This document shows, in pieces, positions 1 through 5,652 of a stretch of DNA of 6,396 bases. Source of the DNA: NIOZ-UU13 sp041862635. Lineage in GTDB: Bacteria > Planctomycetota > Phycisphaerae > Sedimentisphaerales > Anaerobacaceae. Location of the stretch: the NCBI GenBank assembly GCA_041862635.1, contig JBGVTO010000260.1:1-6396 (forward strand). The letters are read 5' to 3'. Below the pieces are notes generated by a model. It did not search any database and was not told the DNA's origin. It saw only the letters and a program-made list of their open reading frames with translations. Within the stretch, counting starts at the first letter, position 1. Each line of letters opens with the position of its first letter. The position numbers were made by a program, and so were the translations under genes.

Positions 1-72
1 GATAAATCACCGGCGTTTGTTAATGGCGTGCTCGATGCTATTCTGAAAAAAGAAAGTGCAAAAAATTCCTAA
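1..72 (+). CDS. nusB: NusB C-terminus (partial, transcription antitermination factor)
   Basis: The window opens inside a reading frame that gives 23 residues and ends with TAA at 70-72. The segment SPAFVNGVLDAILKK matches the conserved last helix of NusB (F-VNGVLD in the E. coli protein is followed by a short charged tail, as here). NusB binds the boxA RNA element with S10 (NusE) and supports antitermination of rRNA transcription in the cytoplasm. Only the C-terminal sixth of a protein that is normally about 140-160 residues long is visible, so start and regulation cannot be judged. The stop codon lies inside a CCTAAAGT unit (68-75) that is repeated at 84-91, so the very end of the gene touches the repeat cluster downstream. 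Identification rests on one short but characteristic motif. Confidence 0.8.
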   Translation, partial: DKSPAFVNGVLDAILKKESAKNS

Positions 73-301
73 AGTTCAGAGTGCCTAAAGTGCAGTTTTC
101 GTTTAAGGTTGTCGATGCTCGTCCCGCTTGTCGAAGACGGGACGGGGCTCGTATCGATGCTTGTCATAGAAGCTTGAAGGGACCCCGCCTTGCGGGAACC
201 CAAACTCGTTTTTCCTCGAGCATCCAATGTCGAGCTTCCAGTCCGATACCAGCTTCGAGGCCGACAAACAAGCTTCTACAACTGGGCAACTTTTGTTCAC
301 T
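68..301. repeat. Cluster of palindromic units after nusB
   Basis: Several short inverted repeats follow each other: CGTCCCG (120-126) with CGGGACG (138-144), an 11-base loop between them; GGG-AC-CCCGC (179-188) with GCGGG-AA-CCC (192-201), a 3-base loop; and CCTCGA (214-219) with TCGAGG (255-260). The stretch also has two direct CCTAAAGT units (68-75, 84-91) and repeated CGATGCT/CGAGC-type words. Open frames crossing it are repeat-derived and show no protein-like composition. It resembles the dispersed intergenic palindromes of large environmental bacterial genomes, but only one copy of each unit can be seen here. Confidence 0.6.
179..213 (+). terminator. Possible intrinsic terminator of the nusB transcript
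   Basis: The hairpin GGG-AC-CCCGC / CTT / GCGGG-AA-CCC (179-201) is GC-rich with a tight loop and is followed by five T at 209-213. The seven bases between stem and T-run are more than in a classical terminator, so this may be just another palindrome of the repeat cluster that happens to work as one. It is the best terminator candidate after nusB. Confidence 0.3.
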
Positions 302-534
302 TTAGCTCACTTCCTGCCGAGCCGTGGCTCTGGCATGGCTGGTAGGCACTTTCCTGAAATAAGCACTATTGCTCTTATATTCTTTCTGCGCATCTATATA
401 GGACGTAGGCACCAGCCGGCTACTATAAAAAACCCCACAAATAGAAAGGTACTTTAGATATGGCCTGTGAAAAAAGAACTTACCTAAAGGGGCTTTTCTG
501 AAAGGCCGATAGCAAATATATCGTATCGGAGGCA
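302..534. other. Intergenic stretch with one strong hairpin, no gene seen
   Basis: No reading frame here has a convincing start, ribosome binding site or recognisable protein. A hairpin stands out at 315-335: TGCCGAGCC (315-323) pairs with GGCTC-T-GGCA (326-335), nine pairs with one bulged T and a two-base centre. A short TATATA (395-400) and an AT-rich stretch at 420-480 could belong to a promoter for the gene at 677, but no pair of boxes with normal spacing was found. Confidence 0.4.
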
Positions 535-657
535 GGGAGCCAGGAACAGGGAATCAGGGTATCAGGAAATCAGGCAAGAGGACAAAGAGCAGAATTCAGG
601 AAACAGAACGATATCTGACTTCCGGCATCCGACTTCTGAACCCTGACTTGGGGCCAA
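535..657. repeat. Strand-asymmetric imperfect palindrome (CAGGGAATCAGG type)
   Basis: The left half (about 540-605) is almost pure purine plus C, made of CAGG/ATCAGG words (CAGGGAATCAGGGTATCAGG). The right half (about 615-657) is the complementary kind, with TCTGACTTCCGG and ACTTCTGAACCCTGACTT. The halves pair imperfectly over roughly 30 bases, so the whole can fold into one long arm. Its right half shares CTGACTTCTG-like words with the repeat at 1281-1342. It ends about 20 bases before the start of the next gene. Confidence 0.55.
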
Positions 658-676
658 TAAAATAAGCAGAGGGTGA

Positions 677-1279
677 ATGATGACAAACCATTCAAGGGAA
701 ACAAAAGTTCTTGCTGTTCTGGGGATTTCCATCATACTCGCAGCAATAATTTTAAATGCTCTGGGCCATAATCCACCATCGGCCGGTGCATTTTGTCTTT
801 CACGCTATTACCGTCTGGGCTCTGTGAAAAAAGCCATCCGTTCTCATGCCGACCAATTGCCGGGACGCTGGAGCCGAATCGAGATTTACTATAGCGGCAC
901 CGGATCCGGCAATATTGAGTCTGCCTTCGGCGGAGCGAGCGATATGGGCGCCGATGAGCATATTAATCCCGTAAGAGAAACAAAGGAAAAAGTCTCTCCC
1001 GACAGGGATACTGCGTATAACGGGGTAAACTGCCACTTCATTATCTGCAATGGTCGTGTCGGCCACGACGGCCAAATACAACCAACCGAAAAATGGCAAC
1101 ACCAATCATTGGTCAGCCATTACAGCAAACAATCTATTCGCATCTGTGTTATAGTTGACGACGAAGCTAAAACCCCGACCGACTTTCAGATAAAAAGAAC
1201 AGAAGCGCTGGTAGAAGAGTTGTGTAGAAAGTTCCACATTCAGCCTGAATCCATCCGGTATCCCGCCGACTGGCAGTAG
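677..1279 (+). CDS. Membrane-anchored amidase-fold (PGRP-like) protein, catalytically degenerate
   Basis: This 200-residue protein has one hydrophobic segment near the N-terminus (residues 12-30), which fits an uncleaved anchor or signal sequence, then a domain that follows the N-acetylmuramoyl-L-alanine amidase/PGRP fold in order: WSRIEIYYSGTGSGN (65-79), CHFIICNG (119-126), DGQIQPTEKW (131-140), SH (147-148), IRICVIVDD (154-162), PTDFQ (167-171) and LVEELCRKFHIQPESI (178-193). In active relatives the first block reads I-H-H/C-S, with the zinc histidine, and the second reads GYHF. Here they are IYYS (Tyr71) and NCHF (Cys119). The family's last block, G-H-R/E-x...CP, is absent and the protein ends with IRYPADWQ. 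Cleavage of the muramoyl-alanine bond therefore looks unlikely, and binding of cell-wall fragments outside the membrane is a guess. AGAGGG (668-673) suits the second ATG (680) better than the first (677). Its place upstream of mreB hints at a wall-related role. Confidence 0.75.
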   Translation: MMTNHSRETKVLAVLGISIILAAIILNALGHNPPSAGAFCLSRYYRLGSVKKAIRSHADQLPGRWSRIEIYYSGTGSGNIESAFGGASDMGADEHINPVRETKEKVSPDRDTAYNGVNCHFIICNGRVGHDGQIQPTEKWQHQSLVSHYSKQSIRICVIVDDEAKTPTDFQIKRTEALVEELCRKFHIQPESIRYPADWQ

Positions 1280-1280
1280 C

Positions 1281-1342
1281 GAAGACAGAAGACAGAGGAC
1301 AGAACCTCCGTCTTCGGTCTTCTGACTTCTGTCTTTTGTTCT
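1281..1342. repeat. GACAGAAGACAGA-type palindrome, possible terminator
   Basis: AAGACAGAAG (1282-1291) pairs perfectly with CTTCTGTCTT (1326-1335), and the interior (GACAGAGGAC against GTCTTCGGTCTTCT) pairs imperfectly, so 1282-1335 can form one long stem. The sequence after it, TTGTTCT, is T-rich but not a clean T-run, so it might end transcription of the preceding gene, weakly. The repeat begins one base after that gene's stop codon (1277-1279). Confidence 0.6.
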
Positions 1343-1383
1343 CCCCGACTATTATAGGACCTAATCGAGCTTGCTGATAACCG

Positions 1384-1456
1384 GTCACTGGTGAGTAGTG
1401 AATGGTAATTGGTCAATGGTAAGCGGTAAAAGGTAATGACCAATAACCAATTACTA
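1384..1456. repeat. GGTAATTGGTCA-type palindrome
   Basis: The left half is built of GGTAATTGGTCAATGGTAA words and the right half of TAATGACCAATAACCAATTAC. Two pairings compete: GTAATTGGT (1405-1413) with ACCAATTAC (1446-1454), and ATTGGTCA (1408-1415) with TGACCAAT (1437-1444). Repeats of this wording are common between genes in environmental genomes (recalled, not searched). Confidence 0.6.
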
Positions 1457-1477
1457 AAATAATACATTGAATGGAAA

Positions 1478-1508
1478 ACTGCCCTATCTTATTGTCAATA
1501 AGACAGTT
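1478..1508. other. Hairpin in the mreB upstream region
   Basis: AACTG (1478-1482) pairs with CAGTT (1504-1508), and CTTATTG (1488-1494) pairs with CAATAAG (1496-1502). The six unpaired bases CCCTAT on one side and a single A on the other make an asymmetric internal loop. The centre is only one base, so the top pairs would open in RNA. There is no T-run after it. The rest of 1460-1700 shows no gene, only a further 7-bp hairpin, TAAAGCC (1640-1646) with GGCTTTA (1658-1664). Confidence 0.35.
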
Positions 1509-1706
1509 ATGGTCGTTATTGCGGCTGAATCGGCCGGTTAGAAGGCTTCAAAATTCGGCTGCTTTTATAAAAATGCCCCAATACGAAGTGCCTGGCAGCT
1601 ATGCGCTGAAAGGCAAATCCACCTAAAGTGATTTTTTTGTAAAGCCGAACTACAAAAGGCTTTAGCATCTTGACAGGATGTCCGTTGTCCCGGATTCTTC
1701 GAGCAA

Positions 1707-1759
1707 CGAACACATTCGACAATGCTCGGTGTTCGTCCTGAGCAGAGCCGAAGGACGAA
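1707..1759. repeat. TTCGTCCTGAGC...GGACGAA repeat with two alternative hairpins
   Basis: TTCGTCC (1732-1738) pairs with GGACGAA (1753-1759) around a spacer TGAGCAGAGCCGAA. This is the pattern of a widely dispersed bacterial intergenic repeat known to me in the form TTCGTCCTGAGC. Just to the left, CGAACAC (1707-1713) pairs with GTGTTCG (1729-1735). The two stems share bases 1732-1735, so only one can be complete at a time. The element lies 120 bases before the mreB start. Confidence 0.65.
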
Positions 1760-1864
1760 ATATCGTGACAAGGAATTCTCATCCCGATAACGTCAATCGA
1801 GGTGTGAACCCAAACGAATGGAAAGGTGATGGCGCACAAGAAATAAATATTTAGGGAAGGATTT

Positions 1865-1869
1865 AAGGA
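1865..1869 (+). promoter_or_regulatory. Ribosome binding site of mreB
   Basis: AAGGA stands ten bases before ATG 1880. A nearer ATG at 1869 runs into TAA after five codons (the stop overlaps the true start region), and the next in-frame ATG (1913) lacks a binding site, so 1880 is the best start. Confidence 0.5.
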
Positions 1870-1879
1870 TGAACCGAAA

Positions 1880-2935
1880 ATGTTAACCGACACAATATTA
1901 GGCTTGTTCAGTATGGATATGGGCATCGACCTTGGCACGTGCACCACCCTGGTTTGCATCCGCAATAAAGGTATTGTCCTCAATGAGCCCTCCGTGGTTG
2001 CCGTTCGCAAAGGAACCAACATCGTCCTGAACAACGGTCAAGCTGTCGGCGTGGTTGCACGCGAAATGTTAGGCAAAACGCCCGGCTCGATTAGCGCAAT
2101 AAGACCTCTTAAAGACGGTGTAATCAGCGACTTTGAAATCACCGAGGCGATGCTGAGCTATTTTATCAGGAAAGCACACGGCAGGGGCCGACTTGTCAGG
2201 CCTCGAGTGGTAATTGCGGTGCCGGGCGGAATAACCGATGTTGAACGCCAGGCGGTGATAGATAGTGCCGAACGTGCAGGTGCACGCAAAGTCTATCTGG
2301 TCGATGAACCAATGGCGGCGGGAATCGGAGCCAACCTGCCAATCGCAGAGCCCACCGCCTCGATGATTGTCGATATCGGTGGAGGAACGACCGAAGTGGC
2401 CATAATGAGCCTGGCCGATATCGCCGCCTCCGAATCAATCCGTATAGGCGGTGACGATATGGACGAAGCAGTGATAAACCATCTTAAGAGAACTTATAAC
2501 CTGCTCATCGGCGAGGCAAGGGCTGAAAAAGTCAAGATACAAATCGGCTCGGCGGTTCCGCTCAGTGAGGAAATGACGATGGAAGTGGCCGGCAGAGATA
2601 CCATTTCCGGCATGCCGAGAAAAATCATTATAACGAGTGAGGAAATCCGTGAGGCCCTGCGTGGCCCTATCGCTATGATTATAGATGCGGTTGCGGCAAC
2701 GCTGGAAAAGGCCGAGCCGGAATTGTCCGCCGACCTGATTGACAACGGCATACATATCTGCGGAGGCGGCTCACTGTTGCGGGGAATGGATAAAGCATTG
2801 GCAAATGCGACCGGCTTAGTTGTCAAAAGAGTCGAGGACCCCCTCAGTTCGGTAGCCCATGGTACCAGCGTGTACATGGAAAATCTGGAGCTGTGGAAGG
2901 ATACAATGAACCATAAGGAGTATGGATGGGAATAA
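1880..2935 (+). CDS. mreB: Rod shape-determining protein MreB (actin-like)
   Basis: This is a full-length MreB of 351 residues (family norm about 335-350). MreB is an ATP-binding actin homologue that polymerises on the inner face of the membrane and guides lateral peptidoglycan synthesis. Visible landmarks are phosphate-1 loop MGIDLGTCTTLV (14-25), connecting segment RPLKDGVISDFE (75-86), the stretch VPGGITDVERQAV (114-126), LVDEPMAAGIGANLP (140-154), phosphate-2 loop MIVDIGGGTTEVAIM (162-176) and the adenosine region ICGGGSLLRGM (293-303). The first ten residues (MLTDTILGLF) are hydrophobic and fit a membrane-binding N-terminal helix. Small departures from the usual wording are TCTT where TANT is common in phosphate-1 and VPGGIT where VPSGIT is common. 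mreC follows in the same direction after 101 bases and is probably cotranscribed. The C-terminal tail after ENLELWK is slightly longer than usual and polar. Confidence 0.97.
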   Translation: MLTDTILGLFSMDMGIDLGTCTTLVCIRNKGIVLNEPSVVAVRKGTNIVLNNGQAVGVVAREMLGKTPGSISAIRPLKDGVISDFEITEAMLSYFIRKAHGRGRLVRPRVVIAVPGGITDVERQAVIDSAERAGARKVYLVDEPMAAGIGANLPIAEPTASMIVDIGGGTTEVAIMSLADIAASESIRIGGDDMDEAVINHLKRTYNLLIGEARAEKVKIQIGSAVPLSEEMTMEVAGRDTISGMPRKIIITSEEIREALRGPIAMIIDAVAATLEKAEPELSADLIDNGIHICGGGSLLRGMDKALANATGLVVKRVEDPLSSVAHGTSVYMENLELWKDTMNHKEYGWE

Positions 2936-2948
2936 TTCGAAGAGAAAG

Positions 2949-3023
2949 ATGACACAGATTGAAAACACAGATTTCCACAGATTTAATCTGTGCAATCCGT
3001 ATAAATCCGCGTAATCTGTGGAT
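2949..3023. repeat. CACAGATT / AATCTGTG repeat between mreB and mreC
   Basis: Three CACAGATT units (2953-2960, 2966-2973, 2976-2983) are followed by AATCTGTG (2985-2992), two degenerate versions (AATCCGTA from 2994, AATCCGCG from 3004) and AATCTGTG again (3013-3020). The units repeat every 9-13 bases and the two halves are inverted, so the element is both tandem and palindromic, with a perfect 8-bp stem at its centre around T2984. This wording belongs to a known kind of dispersed intergenic repeat (recalled). It fills nearly the whole mreB-mreC gap. Confidence 0.7.
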
Positions 3024-3036
3024 ACGCAGTACGACT

Positions 3037-3852
3037 ATGGCGAAGAACGCGACCAAAATCTCCGGGCGAATGTTATTTACCTGGTTTATGTTAGCCGGGC
3101 TTATTTTCCTCTTTGCTCCGCAGGAGCTGACAAATAAATTCCAGTTCACATTTGTTCGCATTCTTCGCCGGCCTTTAAGTATCGGCAGAAACATTTCGCT
3201 TTCCGCATCTCGATTGATAGCATCGGAACAGCACCCGCCCACAAACCTCGTCAGCAGCGAAAGATACAACAGGCTCCATAACCATCTTGCCAACGTTACA
3301 GAATGGTTAAAACAAGAACGTCAAAAGGTTGAAAAGCTGTCAGGACTGCGAGATAGACCTGTTTGGAAAGGTGTGGATTTTGTGTTAGCTGATGTCATTG
3401 CGGCCTCTGTTAACGAATTGCGTTGCGAGCTTGTTATCAACCGCGGCCAAAAAGACGGCTTGGCTATGAACCAATTCGTCCTGGCCAATGAGAGCATCAT
3501 CGGAACCATATCCAAAGTGGACACGCGCACAGCTCAGGTCAGATTAATTACCGACCCGGCATCCAAAATAGCAGTAAAAATAGCAAAATTGAATATGGAC
3601 AGGATAATGCAGGGCAACGGCAACAACTCTACCAAGGTCCATCTGGTCTCGACAAAGTACAAAATCAAAATTGGCGACATCGTTTACGCCCAGAAAAGGC
3701 CCGGATTTCTGGGTACGCCTGTGATTGTAGGAACGGTAGCCCAATGCAAAAGTAATGACGAGAATCCCCTGCTCTGGGATATAACGGTTAAGCCTGCCTG
3801 TGATATAGAGAGTCTGACCGATGTAGCTATTATCGTAATGAACCCACGGTAG
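3037..3852 (+). CDS. mreC: Rod shape-determining protein MreC
   Basis: From ATG 3037 the protein has 271 residues, normal for MreC (about 270-330). It shows the expected plan: short basic N-terminus, one membrane segment (12-27), a coiled coil (about 72-103, SERYNRLHNHLANVTEWLKQ), then the two beta domains with DVIAASVNELRCELVINRG (119-137), KDGLAMNQFVL (139-149), ESIIGTISKV (152-161), a TD pair (172-173) and GDIVYAQ (213-219). MreC is a periplasmic scaffold that links MreB with PBP2/RodA. The frame is also open back to TTG 2959, but those 26 extra residues are encoded by the intergenic repeat, so ATG 3037 is preferred although no good ribosome binding site precedes it. Translation may depend on coupling to mreB or on the upstream TTG. 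The TAG stop (3850-3852) lies in the edge of another repeat. No mreD follows. Confidence 0.92.
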   Translation: MAKNATKISGRMLFTWFMLAGLIFLFAPQELTNKFQFTFVRILRRPLSIGRNISLSASRLIASEQHPPTNLVSSERYNRLHNHLANVTEWLKQERQKVEKLSGLRDRPVWKGVDFVLADVIAASVNELRCELVINRGQKDGLAMNQFVLANESIIGTISKVDTRTAQVRLITDPASKIAVKIAKLNMDRIMQGNGNNSTKVHLVSTKYKIKIGDIVYAQKRPGFLGTPVIVGTVAQCKSNDENPLLWDITVKPACDIESLTDVAIIVMNPR

Positions 3853-3936
3853 GGGGCAGGCCTATGTGGCCTGCCCAGGGCAACGCTCCGTCGCCAAAGC
3901 TATGGAGCGTCGGCGACCACATCGGGTTGCCCCTAC
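3849..3936. repeat. 88-bp GTAGGGG...CCCCTAC palindromic repeat at the mreC end
   Basis: The outer ends GTAGGGGGCA (3849-3858) and TGCCCCTAC (3928-3936) are complementary. Inside are a perfect 9-bp hairpin, GGGCAGGCC (3854-3862) with GGCCTGCCC (3868-3876), and GGGCAAC (3878-3884) with GTTGCCC (3926-3932). Between the last two arms are ACGCTCC (3883-3889), GTCGCC (3890-3895), GGAGCGT (3904-3910) and GGCGAC (3912-3917), complementary in the crossed order a-b-a'-b'. GTAGGGGCA...TGCCCCTAC elements are widespread intergenic repeats (recalled). The left end supplies the mreC stop codon. The 9-bp hairpin is not followed by a T-run, so it is not a standard terminator. Confidence 0.75.
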
Positions 3937-3980
3937 GATTGATTCTCCGGCATCCAATCCTCCTGCTTGTGCAGATTCTA

Positions 3981-4009
3981 TTGCAATACTGATGTGCTTC
4001 GTGTAGAAT
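3981..4009 (+). promoter_or_regulatory. Possible sigma-70-type promoter for tRNA-Pro
   Basis: TTGCAA (3981-3986, four of six consensus bases) and TAGAAT (4004-4009, five of six) are separated by exactly 17 bases. A start near 4016 would leave a leader of about 70 bases before the tRNA, which contains a weak hairpin TTTCTGA (4014-4020) / TCAGAAA (4039-4045). Support is from sequence match only; consensus boxes of this quality also arise by chance. Confidence 0.35.
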
Positions 4010-4087
4010 AATTTTTCTGATGCACGCGATATGTTTTTTCAGAAATGGCATCGGGCAATAGACGTTCAATAGAGGTGCCGGAATTAC

Positions 4088-4162
4088 CGGGGTGTAGCTC
4101 AGCTTGGCTAGAGCGCCTGCTTTGGGAGCAGGAGGCCGTAGGTTCGAATCCTATCACCCCGA
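4088..4162 (+). tRNA. tRNA-Pro (anticodon TGG)
   Basis: All four arms can be drawn. The acceptor stem CGGGGTG (4088-4094) pairs with CACCCCG (4155-4161), with discriminator A4162. The D stem GCTC (4097-4100) pairs with GAGC (4111-4114). The anticodon stem CCTGC (4116-4120) pairs with GCAGG (4128-4132), with loop TTTGGGA and anticodon TGG (4123-4125), reading CCA and probably other proline codons. The T arm GTAGG (4138-4142) pairs with CCTAT (4150-4154, one G-T pair) around TTCGAAT. The 3' CCA is not encoded (GTT follows), so it is added after transcription. The last nine bases overlap, on the opposite strand, the end of the recombinase gene, so this gene is a candidate integration target. Confidence 0.97.
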
Positions 4163-5647
4163 GTTGAGAGGACGGTGGCTGTTTTCTGCCAGGATTGAGA
4201 ACGGTAACCTATAGTCTCCACAAAGGTTTACGTCTTCAAGCTGTAAGTTCGAAAACACCGAATCAACAATCTGGCGTCTTTGGGGCGGTGGAAACGTAAC
4301 GTATTGTTCTGCAAGATGTTGTGCGAGTTCGATAATTTTTGCTGCATCACGGCCATTTTCCTGTTTTCCTGCTTTTGTCTGTTCAATCCGTTGTTGCAAC
4401 AGGGCCACCTCATGCTGTTTTTGCCTCGCTAGCTGCATAAATCCTTCTGCGAGATTATCCTCGGTTTGGGCAGCCTTCAGCAAGAGAGCGTCTAAGGTAG
4501 CTTGTGTTTCGGAGGACCTTCGTTTCAATCTACCCAACTCATTCTGCATGTCTGCCAGATCTCCGGTCAACACGCGATCCAGATACGCCATCGCCCAATC
4601 GCAGACTTCTTTCGGTAACGTGAGTTTTTCCAGCATGGCGACGATCTGAGATTCGATTACCTCTTCACGTACCCAAGCAGGTTCAACGGAGTGTTTGCGA
4701 TACCGTAGTTGCGAGCACCTGTAGTATGTGTACCGCTGTTTATGCAATTCGGCAGTAATGCTATAGCCACAATAGGCACATTTGATAAGTCCATGTCCAT
4801 ATGTGAATCGACGCTGCTCGCAGTGCTTGGCATTATTGTGACCATTCAATATTTGCTGTACTCGTTCCCAAGTGCGTTGCTCGACAAGATGCTCATGCTT
4901 GCCTTCGTAGATCTGTCCACGCCAGAGGATTTTGCCAATGTAAAACGGATGGCGCAATAATCTCGCCAGATAGGAACGCGTCCATCGTTGTGTCCTTGGG
5001 GAAAAGTACATGCCGCGTAGGAAAAGCTCTTCTCGAAGTGTGTCGATAGTATACTTGCCTGATGACATCAACTTGAAGATCGTGCGGACAGTGTCGGCCT
5101 TCTGCGCATCTGGGACCGGCAATTTGGAACCATTGGAATCCTGGCCCATGCAATAACCATACGGGGGTCTATGAGGATACTCTCCAGCCTCGACCTTGCT
5201 GCGGAAGCCTTTATTGATCTCTTCCTTGAGATTGTCTGTGTACCACCGTGCCACAACACCCATTACGCCTATGCCTAAGCGGCCAGCTGCATTCTGTGGG
5301 AATTCCTGACTGGAAAAGAATACTTTCTTATCCTTTTTTGTCTCCAGGCGCTCAAGTATAGCCAAATCAGTCAGGTTGCGGCAGGCTCGGTCGACTTTAT
5401 GAAATACCACGCCGTTGATTGTAGGATCGCTACAAATGCGATTGACAATCTCGCGAAATCGTTGCCTTTCTTTTTGCTTGGAAGCGGTTTCGACATACTG
5501 AACGGTCTCGACTATTTCATGTCCTTTTCGCTCTGCCCATTCACGGTTAGCTTGGTCCTGGGCTTCAAGGCTGTAGCCTTCGCTCTGCTCGCGTGATGAG
5601 ACTCGGCAAACACTAAGTACTCTTAGTAGTCGATTCTTTTTCTTCAT
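4154..5647 (-). CDS. Large serine recombinase (site-specific integrase)
   Basis: From ATG 5647 the protein has 497 residues, typical of large serine recombinases that integrate and excise mobile elements through a Ser-DNA intermediate. The catalytic domain (about 8-150) has LSVCRVSSREQ (11-21) with nucleophile Ser17 and Arg15, and KVDRACRN (84-91) with Asp86, Arg87 and Arg90. The recombinase domain follows (about 160-270: PPYGY, LLRHPFYIGKILWRG), then a zinc ribbon with CAYC (290-293) and YYRC (308-311), where the fourth ligand may be His319. A coiled coil (about 363-430) and a C-terminal DNA-binding tail (PQRRQIVDSVFSNLQL, 455-470) complete it. An open frame extends 11 codons further (to 5680), but AAAGGA eight or so bases before ATG 5647 supports this start. 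The gene follows the small gene at 5653-5865 and converges on tRNA-Pro, where its TGA stop (4156-4154) lies. No obvious defect is visible, so it is probably functional. Confidence 0.93.
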   Translation of the reverse strand: MKKKNRLLRVLSVCRVSSREQSEGYSLEAQDQANREWAERKGHEIVETVQYVETASKQKERQRFREIVNRICSDPTINGVVFHKVDRACRNLTDLAILERLETKKDKKVFFSSQEFPQNAAGRLGIGVMGVVARWYTDNLKEEINKGFRSKVEAGEYPHRPPYGYCMGQDSNGSKLPVPDAQKADTVRTIFKLMSSGKYTIDTLREELFLRGMYFSPRTQRWTRSYLARLLRHPFYIGKILWRGQIYEGKHEHLVEQRTWERVQQILNGHNNAKHCEQRRFTYGHGLIKCAYCGYSITAELHKQRYTYYRCSQLRYRKHSVEPAWVREEVIESQIVAMLEKLTLPKEVCDWAMAYLDRVLTGDLADMQNELGRLKRRSSETQATLDALLLKAAQTEDNLAEGFMQLARQKQHEVALLQQRIEQTKAGKQENGRDAAKIIELAQHLAEQYVTFPPPQRRQIVDSVFSNLQLEDVNLCGDYRLPFSILAENSHRPLNSG

Positions 5648-5652
5648 GATAA

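Noticed and set aside
81..457. Three small frames after nusB on both strands
   Set aside because: They read through palindromic repeat units, have no ribosome binding sites and look unlike proteins.
1670..1698. Perfect -35 box TTGACA upstream of mreB
   Set aside because: With 16-18 base spacing the matching -10 position reads GATTCT or similar, only about three of six consensus bases, so no promoter is called.
1516..2034. 172-residue minus-strand frame upstream of and overlapping mreB
   Set aside because: It lies antisense to the mreB start, has no ribosome binding site, and part of it (FGSAQDEHR) is the translation of the TTCGTCCTGAGC repeat.
2949..3023. CRISPR-like array in the mreB-mreC gap
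   Set aside because: Units are only 8 bases with 1-5 base spacers and are inverted in the second half, so this is a palindromic repeat and not a CRISPR.
3830..4069. 79-residue minus-strand frame downstream of mreC
   Set aside because: Most of it is the translation of the GTAGGGG palindromic repeat; it has no plausible start signal.
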